This document shows positions 17,994 through 25,978 of a DNA stretch of 64,000 nucleotides, one piece after another (positions within the stretch are counted from its first letter, which is position 1; each line of letters opens with the position of its first letter). A program made the translations under genes and the position numbers. The stretch is from Gluconacetobacter tumulisoli (GTDB lineage: Bacteria > Pseudomonadota > Alphaproteobacteria > Acetobacterales > Acetobacteraceae): assembly GCF_014174155.1 (NCBI RefSeq), contig NZ_JABEQM010000012.1, forward strand, positions 36,345 through 100,344. Reading direction: 5' to 3'. The notes under the pieces were generated by a model. It was not told the DNA's origin and ran no database searches. It saw only the letters and a program-made list of their open reading frames with translations.

Positions 17994-18151
17994 AAGTAAA
18001 ATGTCATAACAGGGCCGCGAGACCGCTAGGCAGCGCCGTTTGGCGCGGCTAATCACATCGGGTGGCTTGCCCCGGAACGCTGCGACCAGGTGGGGCCAAC
18101 AAGCGTTCGGCATTCATAATGCCGTCGAAAACAATCAAGCGGAGTGGGACA

Positions 18152-19375
18152 ATGGCAAAAATCAAGGTCAAGGAGCCGGTGGTCGAACTCGACGGCGACG
18201 AGATGACCCGGATCATCTGGAGCTTCATCAAGGAGAAGCTGATCCTTCCGTACCTCGACATCGACCTGAAATATTACGATCTGGGGATCGAGCACCGCGA
18301 CGCGACCGACGACCGCGTGACGGTCGAGGCTGCCGAGGCCATCAAGACCTACCGGGTCGGCGTCAAATGCGCGACCATCACCCCGGACGAGGCCCGGGTG
18401 GCGGAGTTCGGCCTGAAGAAGATGTGGCGCTCGCCCAACGGCACGATCCGCAACATCCTGGACGGCACCATCTTCCGCGAGCCGATCGTCTGCTCCAACG
18501 TGCCGCGCCTGGTTCCGCACTGGACGCAGCCCATCGTGATCGGCCGCCATGCCTATGGCGACATCTACCGCGCGGCGGAAACCAGGATCCCTGGCCCCGG
18601 CAAGGTCTCCCTGCTGTATACGCCGGCCGACGGCAGCGCGCCGCTGGAACTGGACGTGCATGATTTCAAGGGCCCGGGCGTGGCACTGGGCATGCACAAC
18701 ACCCGCGCGTCGATCGAGGGCTTCGCCCGCGCGTCGCTGACCTATGGGCGCGACCGCAAGCTGCCGGTCTATCTGTCGACCAAGAATACGATCCTGAAGG
18801 CCTATGACGGCATGTTCAAGGACGTGTTCCAGGAGGTCTACGAGGCCGAGTTCAAGGCCGATTTCGACCGGCTGGGCCTGACCTATGAGCATCGCCTGAT
18901 CGACGACATGGTGGCCTCTGCCCTGAAATGGAGCGGCGGGTACGTCTGGGCGTGCAAGAACTATGACGGCGACGTCGAAAGCGACATCGTGGCGCAGGGC
19001 TTCGGCAGCCTGGGCCTGATGACGTCGGTACTGCTGAACCCGACCGGCGACGTGGTGGAATCCGAGGCCGCGCACGGCACGGTGACCCGCCATTATCGCG
19101 AGCACCAGAAGGGCCGGGCGACCAGCACCAACCCGATCGCCTCGATCTTCGCGTGGACGCGCGGGCTGGCCTATCGCGGCCGCTTCGACAACACGCCCGA
19201 CGTCACGCATTTTGCCGAGACGCTGGAGAAAGTGTGCGTCGAAACGGTCGAGGCCGGCCAGATGACCAAGGATCTGGCGTCTCTGATCGGTCCGGATGCC
19301 AAATGGCTGACGACGCAGGACTTCCTGGCGGCGCTGGACAGCAACTTGCGCAAGGCCATCGCGGCGCAGGCCTGA
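18152..19375 (+). CDS. icd: NADP-dependent isocitrate dehydrogenase (eukaryote-like type II)
   Basis: TCA-cycle enzyme of 407 residues that decarboxylates isocitrate to 2-oxoglutarate, producing NADPH. The N-terminus [14 protein letters not shown], the substrate block [19 protein letters not shown], the catalytic [21 protein letters not shown] region (around 260-280) and [15 protein letters not shown] are those of the homodimeric 400-residue class found in alphaproteobacteria and mitochondria. The ATG at 18152 has a ggagtggg ribosome site. A repeat with two hairpins follows the stop. Confidence 0.96.
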   Translation: MAKIKVKEPVVELDGDEMTRIIWSFIKEKLILPYLDIDLKYYDLGIEHRDATDDRVTVEAAEAIKTYRVGVKCATITPDEARVAEFGLKKMWRSPNGTIRNILDGTIFREPIVCSNVPRLVPHWTQPIVIGRHAYGDIYRAAETRIPGPGKVSLLYTPADGSAPLELDVHDFKGPGVALGMHNTRASIEGFARASLTYGRDRKLPVYLSTKNTILKAYDGMFKDVFQEVYEAEFKADFDRLGLTYEHRLIDDMVASALKWSGGYVWACKNYDGDVESDIVAQGFGSLGLMTSVLLNPTGDVVESEAAHGTVTRHYREHQKGRATSTNPIASIFAWTRGLAYRGRFDNTPDVTHFAETLEKVCVETVEAGQMTKDLASLIGPDAKWLTTQDFLAALDSNLRKAIAAQA

Positions 19376-19388
19376 GCTGAAGGAAAGG

Positions 19389-19428
19389 TCGGGCGCTGCC
19401 CGAACCCGGCAAGGGCCTCGGCCCTTGC
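19389..19428 (-). repeat. Double-hairpin intergenic repeat (family R1)
   Basis: TCGGGC-gct-GCCCGA (19389-19403), a short ACCCG-type linker, then GCAAGGGCC-tc-GGCCCTTGC (19409-19428). It is one base different from the copy at 30235-30274. It sits between icd and the converging acyltransferase gene and is a likely bidirectional terminator. Confidence 0.75.
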
Positions 19429-19447
19429 CTCTCCCCCACGCCCGCTG

Positions 19448-20611
19448 TCATGCGGGCGTGGCGTCGTCCTCGCGATAGGGCGACTGCGCATCCAGCTCGG
19501 CGATTTCCGCCAGCATGTGGATACGTTCCTCGGCCACGAAATCGGCGACCGCGCCGCGCAAGCCGGGATGCTGGATCCAATGGGCCGAATAGGTCGGGCA
19601 GGGGCGATAGCCGCGCTGGATCTTGTGATGGCCCTGTGCGCCGGCCTCGACCCGCTGCAGCCCGTGGGCGATGGCGAAATCGATGGCGCGGTAATAGCAC
19701 AGCTCGAAATGCAGGAACGGCCAGTCGCCGTCGCAGCCCCAGTTGCGGCCGTACAGCGTGTCGGCGCCCATCAGGTTCAGCGCCCCCGCCACCGGCGCAC
19801 CGTCGCGTTCGGCCAGCATCAGCACCACCCGGTCGCCCAGCCGGTCGGACAGCAGCGGGAAGAAATCGGGCGTCAGGTAGGCGCTGCCCCATTTGCGGTC
19901 CACGGTCGAAGTATAGAATCGATAGAAATGGCTCCACAGATCGGGCGTGATGTCGGTGCCGCGCAGGGTGCGGAAGGTCAGGCCGCACTGGTTGGCGTCC
20001 CGGCGTTCGCGCTTGATGATCTTGCGCTTGCGTGACGACAGGGCGCCCAGGAAATCGTCGAAGCCGGCATAGCCACGATTGTCCCAGTGGAACTGCACGC
20101 CCAGGCGCTGCTGCCATCCCGCGGCGCCGAACGCTTCATACTCGTCCTCAGTGCAGAAGGTGGCGTGGACCGACGACAGGCCCAGCTCGCCGCACGCCTG
20201 GCGCAGCGCACCGATCAGCATGCGGCGCAGGGCGGCCGGATCCTCGGCGTCGGGCCGGACCAGCAGGCGCGGCCCAGGTACCGGGGAAAAGGGGACCGCG
20301 ACCTGCAATTTGGGATAGTAATCGCCGCCCGCCTGTTCCAGCGCGCGGGCCCAGCTCTGGTCGAAGACATATTCGCCGTAGGAATGCGACTTGGCGTAGG
20401 TTGGCGCCACGGCGACGATTCGTCCCCCGGCGTCGCGGATAGCGGCATGCTGCGGCAGCCAGCCGGTGCGGGGGCCGGTCGATCCACTGTCTTCCAGCGC
20501 CGACAGGAAGGCGTGGCCGACGAACGGATTGCCCGGTCCGGCGCAGGCATCCCACGCCGCCGCCGGGATCTCGGCGATGGCGCGATGCAGGCTCAATGTC
20601 AGGGCGCTCAT
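19448..20611 (-). CDS. Predicted N-acyltransferase, COG3146/FemAB-like family
   Basis: Protein of 387 residues matching the COG3146 group of predicted N-acyltransferases related to FemAB (peptidoglycan interpeptide-type GNAT fold). Recognisable blocks are PFVGHAFLSALEDSGS near residue 28, SRKRKIIKRERRD near 208 and the C-terminal LCYYRAIDFAIAHGLQRVEAGAQGHHKIQRGY region (split motif, strongly conserved). It probably works in the cytoplasm on an amine substrate that has not been defined for the family. The start at 20611 avoids a 108-residue non-conserved leader. Confidence 0.82.
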   Translation of the reverse strand: MSALTLSLHRAIAEIPAAAWDACAGPGNPFVGHAFLSALEDSGSTGPRTGWLPQHAAIRDAGGRIVAVAPTYAKSHSYGEYVFDQSWARALEQAGGDYYPKLQVAVPFSPVPGPRLLVRPDAEDPAALRRMLIGALRQACGELGLSSVHATFCTEDEYEAFGAAGWQQRLGVQFHWDNRGYAGFDDFLGALSSRKRKIIKRERRDANQCGLTFRTLRGTDITPDLWSHFYRFYTSTVDRKWGSAYLTPDFFPLLSDRLGDRVVLMLAERDGAPVAGALNLMGADTLYGRNWGCDGDWPFLHFELCYYRAIDFAIAHGLQRVEAGAQGHHKIQRGYRPCPTYSAHWIQHPGLRGAVADFVAEERIHMLAEIAELDAQSPYREDDATPA

Positions 20612-20625
20612 GACCCGGACATGGG

Positions 20626-20645
20626 GGCGTGGCGGGCCCCACGCC
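20626..20645 (-). terminator. Hairpin between RidA and acyltransferase genes
   Basis: GGCGTGG and CCACGCC pair over a six-base loop downstream of the RidA gene on the minus strand. It is placed to end the RidA transcript before the acyltransferase start at 20611. No T-tract is seen. Confidence 0.4.
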
Positions 20646-20679
20646 AGAGGGAACGGGCGTGCATGCGCGGTGCCCCGGG

Positions 20680-21147
20680 TCAGGCGATCTCGAACAGGCC
20701 TTCGACCTCGACCGCCGCGTCCAGCGGCAGGGACGGGACCCCGACGGTCGAGCGCGCATGCCGCCCGGCGTCGCCGAACACCATGACCGCCAGGTCCGAC
20801 GCCCCATTCATCACCACCGCGTGCTGGGTGAAGGTGGGGACGCAGGAAATGAATCCGCCCAGCCGCACCACGCGTTGCACCCGCGACAGGTCGCCCATCG
20901 CGGCGCGGACCTGCGCGATGACGTTGATCATGCAATAGCGTGCGGCCTCGACGCCGACTTCGACGGCGACGTCCTCGCCCAGCTTGCCACTGGCGAACAG
21001 CTTGCCGTCGACCAGGGGCAGCTGGCCGGAGACGACCAGAGTGGAGCCGGTCAGGACGGTGGCGACGTAATTCGCGACCGGCACCGCCGGGGTCGGCAGG
21101 ACGATGCCGTGCTGGGCCAGGCGGGCTTCGGGGGTGCTGTCGGTCAT
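20680..21147 (-). CDS. RidA/YjgF-family protein
   Basis: Protein of 155 residues of the longer RidA subgroup (YjgF/YER057c/UK114). It would hydrolyse reactive enamine or imine intermediates formed by PLP enzymes, or serve a related role. Visible features are the GSTLVVSGQLPL strand, the KLGEDVAVEVGVEAARYCMINV helix region and the C-terminal RSTVGVPSLPLDAAVEVEGLFEI. In this subgroup the catalytic Arg is often replaced, and here the position reads RSTVGV. The gene starts just after a GGAG ribosome site. A second RidA domain occurs at 58.4 kb. Confidence 0.88.
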   Translation of the reverse strand: MTDSTPEARLAQHGIVLPTPAVPVANYVATVLTGSTLVVSGQLPLVDGKLFASGKLGEDVAVEVGVEAARYCMINVIAQVRAAMGDLSRVQRVVRLGGFISCVPTFTQHAVVMNGASDLAVMVFGDAGRHARSTVGVPSLPLDAAVEVEGLFEIA

Positions 21148-21192
21148 CGGAGGTACTCCTGTGTCAATCGGGCGGTGCCAGTCCGGGCGGTA

Positions 21193-22758
21193 TCAGCCGA
21201 CCAGCCGCAGCCGGCCCGCCCGTCGCGGTGGCGCCCCGCCGGAACCATCGGGAAAATCGAGCGGCAACATGGGGGACGGGGCATCCTCCATGTCGTCCTG
21301 GTGCGGCGCGTCCGGCAGCCTGCGCCCCAGATACGCATCCGACAACGCCCGGAACGCATAGTCCAGCAGCGATGTGGCATAGGACGCCACCGGATCGCCC
21401 TCGACGGTGCCGGCGGGACCGAAACGGGTATAGGCGAAGGCGTCGACATAGGCTTCGAGCGGCGCGCCGTATTGCAGGCCGATGCTGACCGCCTGGCCCA
21501 GCGTGTCCAGCAGGCCGCGAGTCATCGGGCTCTCGCGTGCCGGGGTCAGCGTGACCTCGCCCAGCGTTCCGTCCTCATATTCGCCGGTACGCAGGAACAG
21601 CCGGTGGCCGCCGACGCTGGCCTTCTGGGTAAAGCCGCCATGGCGGGCCGGAAGGGATCGCCGCACCCCGCGTTCCAGTGCCAGCAGCGACCGCAGCGGC
21701 AGCTCCGCCGGATCGGGGCGGGCGGGCATCCGGTCGACGAAACCGGCCAGCGCGCGGTGCATGGCCTGATGAGCCTGTGCGTCCGGCAGCGACAGCACGG
21801 TCTCGCCCGCCAGGGCGGCGGCGAAGGCGGCCTCGGGCGATAGGCGCCGGTGGGCCAGGCGCGCCAGGGTGCTGGCGGCCAGCCGTCCGTCGGCCCGCAG
21901 GGGCGAGAAGATCGGGGCCAGGCCGCAGGCCTCGACCCCCAGCAGCGCGTCGATTGGGCCTGGGGCGGAAAAACCGGTTTCGATTCGCGGCAGCGGCGCG
22001 TCGGTTTCCACCGCCGCCTCGCGCCATACGGCACGGGCGGTTTCCGCCAGGCCGGGCACGACGCTGCGCGCCGGCGGCAGCAGCAGTGCGTCCGCCCCCG
22101 CGCCGGCATGCGCGACCAGGGTCGCCAGCGAGGCCAGGTCGCACGCGACGTCCCGCGCTATGTCGCTGTCGTAATCCAGGCCCAGCGTCGCCAGGCAGGC
22201 ATCCAGGTTGGTCAGCAGCAGGTCGCCCGCCACGGCCACCTGCCGCAGCAGGGGGGTATCGTCCTCGACCGGCCGGACCTTCCGTCCCTTGCGCGGGGCG
22301 GGGTCGGGGAAGGGCAGTTCGCCGTTGCGCAACGCGGCCTTCCGGTCCGCCGCGTCGCGCAGCATGGCGCACACCAGCCGCAGCGCGGCCACGAAATCGT
22401 CGGCGACGAAACCCGCACCCGGCTGCACGAAACCGGCCAGGTTCACCACGAAGCCCGGACGGCGGTCGTACTGGCCGGTCCACAGCGATTCGGTCGGTGC
22501 GGCCTGGCGCAGCATCAGCAGGCAGGACAGCGATCGTGCCTGGGCCGCGTGGGGGCCGGCCGCGATATCGTCGACCCAGCGCGCGGCCTCGGTTGCCAGG
22601 CGGACCGGACCCCGGCCGGGCGTCATGCGCGCCAGGGCAGCCGCGGCCTCGTCGTCCCAGTCGACGGGCAGGGTGACGGCGCGGGGGGCGTCGTCCGGAT
22701 CCGCGGCGGCCTGCGTGGTACGCATGCGTACGCCGTTCCAATGGCTTCGGGCTGTCAT
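21193..22758 (-). CDS. TSCPD-domain protein, degenerate relative of class II ribonucleotide reductase NrdJ
   Basis: Protein of 521 residues. The C-terminal 140 residues closely match the TSCPD tail of B12-dependent NrdJ (blocks GGFTQKASVGGHRLFLRTGEYEDG, split here, and GLQYGAPLEAYVDAFAYTRFGPAG). Upstream stretches such as FVVNLAGF and LGLDYDSD align by eye with the later part of the NrdJ barrel, but the catalytic cysteines and substrate loops are not apparent. It therefore looks like a truncated, non-catalytic NrdJ paralogue. Start at 22758; an NrdR-box-like palindrome lies about 70 bases upstream. Function unknown. Confidence 0.75.
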   Translation of the reverse strand: MTARSHWNGVRMRTTQAAADPDDAPRAVTLPVDWDDEAAAALARMTPGRGPVRLATEAARWVDDIAAGPHAAQARSLSCLLMLRQAAPTESLWTGQYDRRPGFVVNLAGFVQPGAGFVADDFVAALRLVCAMLRDAADRKAALRNGELPFPDPAPRKGRKVRPVEDDTPLLRQVAVAGDLLLTNLDACLATLGLDYDSDIARDVACDLASLATLVAHAGAGADALLLPPARSVVPGLAETARAVWREAAVETDAPLPRIETGFSAPGPIDALLGVEACGLAPIFSPLRADGRLAASTLARLAHRRLSPEAAFAAALAGETVLSLPDAQAHQAMHRALAGFVDRMPARPDPAELPLRSLLALERGVRRSLPARHGGFTQKASVGGHRLFLRTGEYEDGTLGEVTLTPARESPMTRGLLDTLGQAVSIGLQYGAPLEAYVDAFAYTRFGPAGTVEGDPVASYATSLLDYAFRALSDAYLGRRLPDAPHQDDMEDAPSPMLPLDFPDGSGGAPPRRAGRLRLVG

Positions 22759-22818
22759 GACCACCAGTCTAGGCGCGCTTCGTCGCGGGGCGAAAGCCGG
22801 ATATGGTAGGCCTCCGAC

Positions 22819-22842
22819 TATACAGACCACTGTATATTGTGG
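22819..22842. promoter_or_regulatory. Overlapping palindromes resembling an NrdR box
   Basis: CCACTGTATATTGTGG at 22827-22842 matches the NrdR-box consensus (acaCwAtATaTwGtgt) at about 12 of 16 positions. It overlaps TATACAG-acca-CTGTATA (22819-22836), a perfect 7-bp inverted repeat. The site lies upstream of the NrdJ-like gene on the minus strand and also upstream of the NDUFA12 gene. Only one box is evident, whereas NrdR sites usually come in pairs. Confidence 0.5.
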
Positions 22843-22957
22843 ATATGGGGGATAAGTGGCCGGTGGAAGCAGCAGGCTGCCCGATCCCGGATATGTGAGG
22901 TCGCGGGCCGCTTGCGCGGGATGGACCGGCAGCGGAAAACGGGGCTAGTCTCGGGCC

Positions 22958-23326
22958 ATGGCAAATCTCGGCACCCGGATCTACACCAAATTCAAGGGCC
23001 GTCTGGTCGGCAAGGATGCCGACGGTCGTTGCTATTACGAATCGCGCACCGCCAATCGCACCGGCGGCGGTCTGACGCGGCACGAACGCTGGGTGATCTA
23101 CCATAAGGGTGAGGACGCATCGGCGGTGCCGCCCGAATGGTGGGGCTGGCTGCATCACGTCGACGCCGCCCCGCTGCCTGAAAGCGCCCGCCAGCCGTGG
23201 CAGGCGCCGTATCAGCCGAATCGGACCGGCACGGCCGAGGCCTATCGTCCCCCCGGCAGCGACTATCGCGGCGGCCGGCGCGCGCCCTCGACCAGCGATT
23301 ACGAGGCATGGTTTCCCGAAGGGTGA
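22958..23326 (+). CDS. NADH:ubiquinone oxidoreductase subunit, NDUFA12 family
   Basis: Accessory subunit of respiratory complex I, 122 residues. It shows the NDUFA12 pattern: TKFKGRLVGKDADGRCYYE at 9-27, then RHERWVIYHKGEDASAVPPEWWGWLHH at about 41-67, and a tail rich in Pro, Tyr and Arg. In alphaproteobacteria this gene is usually separate from the nuo operon and next to mlaD and a DUF2155 gene, exactly as here. It acts on the cytoplasmic side of the inner-membrane complex. Confidence 0.93.
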   Translation: MANLGTRIYTKFKGRLVGKDADGRCYYESRTANRTGGGLTRHERWVIYHKGEDASAVPPEWWGWLHHVDAAPLPESARQPWQAPYQPNRTGTAEAYRPPGSDYRGGRRAPSTSDYEAWFPEG

Positions 23327-23456
23327 AACGGCGGGCGTAACCTGTTAGAGTCCATTTTGAAAACACATTTTGCTGGGCAACATGGTGCCACAGGCGAAAT
23401 GCACTTTCGAACGGACTCTCAGGGTTGGCTAGCCGTCACAGGGGAAGCGATACATC

Positions 23457-24029
23457 ATGGTAACTGCGGTTCCAGTCAGGGGGGGCCGAAATCCGGTCGA
23501 ACTCACCGCGGGGTGCGCGGTCCTGGCCTTGCTGGGCGGATTGCTGACCTATGCCGTGATCGACAAGGGCCACAGGCACGAAAACGGGTATCGGCTGGCC
23601 GCGTCCTTCGCGCATGTCGACGGGTTGTCCGTGGGTTCGGACGTGCGTCTGGCCGGGGTGACGGTCGGGCAAGTGGTGGACGAACAGGTCGATCCCGCCA
23701 GCTTCAAGGCCAATGTGACCTTCACCGTCCGCCCGGACATCCATCTGCCGACCGACAGCGCCGCGATCATCACCAGCGACAGCCTGCTGGGCGGTAAATA
23801 TATCGCCCTGTCGCCGGGCGGGAACGATGCGATGCTGCATCCGGGCGCCACGATTGCCGAGACCCAGGGATCGATCAGCCTGGAACAATTGCTCAGCCGC
23901 TTCATCTTCTCGGTCACCGATTCGATGACCCGGACGAACCAGCAGCGCGCCAACCAGGGCCAGGGCGCGGGGGGGCAGGCCCAGCCCGCGCCCTCTGCCG
24001 CTCCGGCAGGCCCGGGCGGCCAGCCATGA
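23457..24029 (+). CDS. mlaD: MlaD-type phospholipid transport protein
   Basis: Protein of 190 residues with one N-terminal membrane anchor (about 16-34) and an MCE domain (about 40-120: YRLAASFAHVDGLSVGSDVRLAGVTVGQV). It is the periplasmic lipid-binding hexamer subunit of the Mla system that keeps outer-membrane lipid asymmetry. The family's conserved SDSLLGGKYIALSPGG block is present. The C-terminus is Gln/Pro/Ala-rich. The mlaEF genes are not in the window. Its stop overlaps the next start (ATGA). The preceding gap of about 130 bases contains short complementary GAGTCC/GGACTC words. Confidence 0.92.
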   Translation: MVTAVPVRGGRNPVELTAGCAVLALLGGLLTYAVIDKGHRHENGYRLAASFAHVDGLSVGSDVRLAGVTVGQVVDEQVDPASFKANVTFTVRPDIHLPTDSAAIITSDSLLGGKYIALSPGGNDAMLHPGATIAETQGSISLEQLLSRFIFSVTDSMTRTNQQRANQGQGAGGQAQPAPSAAPAGPGGQP

Positions 24030-24247
24030 GCCAGGCGCTTCCGGCCCCGCCGGCGATGTGGCGGCAGGCAGACGGCAGCCCGGTGTCCTGCCAGGACAAG
24101 ATCCGGGTCCTGGCCGAGAATTACGCCGAATTGTGCGACGTCATGCGCGACACGTTCGAGGACGCGGTGCTGATCGGCGTCGACGAGGCGGAAATGAAGC
24201 GCATCATCATGGAGGTCGCGGCCGCATTGCGAAGCCCGAAATCGTGA
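24026..24247 (+). CDS. Small conserved hypothetical protein
   Basis: Protein of 73 residues, mostly helical (IRVLAENYAELCDVMRDTFE onward), without signal peptide. No domain recognised. It is coupled by ATGA to mlaD and by GTGA to the following DUF2155 gene, which supports real translation and a shared operon. Its spacing and small helical form suggest a cytoplasmic accessory protein, but no function can be read. Confidence 0.7.
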   Translation: MSQALPAPPAMWRQADGSPVSCQDKIRVLAENYAELCDVMRDTFEDAVLIGVDEAEMKRIIMEVAAALRSPKS

Positions 24248-25146
24248 CGCGCCGCGCGATGCGGCGCGCGGTCCTGAGCCTGTCCGCGATCCTGCCGGTG
24301 GGCCTGCCGTTGTCCCCGGCCCGGGCCGCCGAAATCGTGACGCCGCCGCCGGCCTATCCCGCCGACACCTGGCAAGGACGGTCGGTCGCGACGCTGCGCG
24401 TGCTGGACCGGCTGGATTCCCATGTCCAGATCCTGACGGTCCCGGTCGGGCAGGATGCGACGTTCAAGGCGCTGTCGATCCATGTCGGGGCGTGCCGCGA
24501 CCGTCCGCCCACCCTGGTGCCGGATTCGGCGGGGTGGCTGTCGGTCCGCGACACCCATGTGGGCGGGGCTGGCTTCAACGGCTGGATGCTGTCAGGCGAA
24601 CCGTTTCTGGGCGTCTTTGAAAACCCGCTCTATGACGTGCGGATGCTGGGGTGCGCGGGTGACACGGTCGCCCCGGTGCCGCCGCCGCTGACCTTGCCCG
24701 GCGCGGCCGATGGGACCGGGGCGGCGGTACCCGGGACTTCCGGGCCGGAAACGACGCCCGCGGGGACCGGCCCGACGCCTTCGACCGTGCCGGCGGCCGG
24801 TTCCACGACGGGGACGCCGATCCCCGTATCGCCGTCGCCGGTGCCGACGTCGCCCGTGCCGCCCTCGCCCACGCCGTTGATGCCGCCGCCGTCCGTCCCG
24901 CTGCCTGCGTCGCCGCCGGTTGCATCCGGGGGCGTTGCGGGCCAGCATGTTCCCCTGCCGCCGCCCGTGCCGACCATGACGGACGGGGGCGGGGCGGCGC
25001 CGCTGTCGCTGCTGCCGCCGCCGTTGCCGGCACCCGTTCCGTCAGCGGGACAGGCGCCGGGGGCGGTGCCTGCGTCGGTCCCGCCCGGGCAATCCCGGCC
25101 GGATCAGGCGCAACCGGGGCAACCCCAGTCGCTTTTGCCCCCTTAA
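24244..25146 (+). CDS. DUF2155-family exported protein with long proline-rich tail
   Basis: Protein of about 300 residues. A signal peptide ends near PARAAE; the DUF2155 domain covers about residues 45-140 (TLRVLDRLDSHVQILTVPVG, then CRDRPP and GWMLSGEPFLGVFENPLYDV, then CAG). The remaining half is a low-complexity Pro/Ser/Thr/Gly/Val stretch that is much longer than in typical family members. The GTG at 24244 overlaps the previous stop; the ATG at 24259 is an equally possible start. The gene belongs to the conserved NDUFA12-mlaD-DUF2155 neighbourhood. Function of DUF2155 is unknown. Confidence 0.82.
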   Translation: MTRRAMRRAVLSLSAILPVGLPLSPARAAEIVTPPPAYPADTWQGRSVATLRVLDRLDSHVQILTVPVGQDATFKALSIHVGACRDRPPTLVPDSAGWLSVRDTHVGGAGFNGWMLSGEPFLGVFENPLYDVRMLGCAGDTVAPVPPPLTLPGAADGTGAAVPGTSGPETTPAGTGPTPSTVPAAGSTTGTPIPVSPSPVPTSPVPPSPTPLMPPPSVPLPASPPVASGGVAGQHVPLPPPVPTMTDGGGAAPLSLLPPPLPAPVPSAGQAPGAVPASVPPGQSRPDQAQPGQPQSLLPP

Positions 25147-25213
25147 GGGAAGAGGGCGGCTCCGTGCCCGGCGCGGACAACAGCACGCGCCTATCGACTT
25201 CAAGGAGGTGAGG

Positions 25214-25978
25214 ATGGCCATGACCCCGACAGAATATGCCGGCCCGGCCGGCCGGTTCATGCCGCCGCCGCACGAGGCGGCGCTGCTGCTGGATTTCGAC
25301 GGGACCCTGGTGGACATCGCGCCCACGCCGGACTCGGTGGTCGTGCCGCCGGGCCTGCCGGATGTGCTGAGGCGGCTGCGCGCCAAGTGTGGCGACGCGC
25401 TGGCCGTGATCTCGGGCCGGGGGGTCGACCAGATCGATCATTTCCTGGGCGACGTGCCCTTCGCCGTCGCGGGCGAGCACGGGATCGCCGTGCGGCACCG
25501 GCCGGACGGGCCGGTCGTGCGTGCCGACCTGCCCGCTGTCCCGTCCGAATGGGTGCAGCGCGCCGAAACCCTGGCGGCCGAGCATCCCGGCGTACGGATC
25601 GAACGCAAGGTGGCGGGCTTCGTCCTGCATTACCGCGCGGCGCCCGAGGCCGCGGATGCCCTGCTGGACGCGGCCCAGGCCTGGGTCGGGGCCAGCGGCG
25701 GCGCCTTCCATATCCAGGCGGCCAAGATGGCCTGGGAAATCCGGCCCGACGGGGTGGACAAGGGCCATGCGGTGGCGGCCCTGATGCAGTCGCCGCCCTT
25801 CGCCGGGCGGCATCCGATCTTCGTCGGCGACGACGTCACGGACGAGGACGGGATCCGCGCCGCGGTGTCGCTGGGTGGCGCCGGCTTTCGCATTCCGGTG
25901 GATTTTCCCGATCCGGCCGCCTTCCGGGCCTGGCTGGCAACCCTCGCGGCTGGAGGAGAAGACGTATGGGGCGTCTGA
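25214..25978 (+). CDS. otsB: Trehalose-6-phosphate phosphatase
   Basis: HAD-superfamily phosphatase of 254 residues that releases trehalose from trehalose-6-phosphate. Motif I is LLDFDGTLVDI, with the nucleophile and acid Asp; motif II lies near AVISGRG; motif IV is FVGDDVTDEDG near residue 202. The very strong aaggaggt ribosome site at 25202-25209 favours the ATG at 25214, although GTG 25208 and ATG 25220 are in frame. It overlaps otsA by 13 bases, so the pair is translationally coupled. Trehalose serves osmotic and desiccation protection. Confidence 0.92.
   Translation: MAMTPTEYAGPAGRFMPPPHEAALLLDFDGTLVDIAPTPDSVVVPPGLPDVLRRLRAKCGDALAVISGRGVDQIDHFLGDVPFAVAGEHGIAVRHRPDGPVVRADLPAVPSEWVQRAETLAAEHPGVRIERKVAGFVLHYRAAPEAADALLDAAQAWVGASGGAFHIQAAKMAWEIRPDGVDKGHAVAALMQSPPFAGRHPIFVGDDVTDEDGIRAAVSLGGAGFRIPVDFPDPAAFRAWLATLAAGGEDVWGV

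Noticed and set aside
22819..22836. TATACAG-acca-CTGTATA as a LexA/SOS box
   Set aside because: Half-sites are in the reverse order from the E. coli-type CTGT-N8-ACAG box, and alphaproteobacterial LexA uses GAAC-type sites. An NrdR-like reading fits the gene better.
24660..25140. Tandem repeat or adhesin-like repeat in the DUF2155 protein tail
   Set aside because: The Pro/Ser/Thr/Val tail is low-complexity but without a regular repeat unit at the DNA or protein level.
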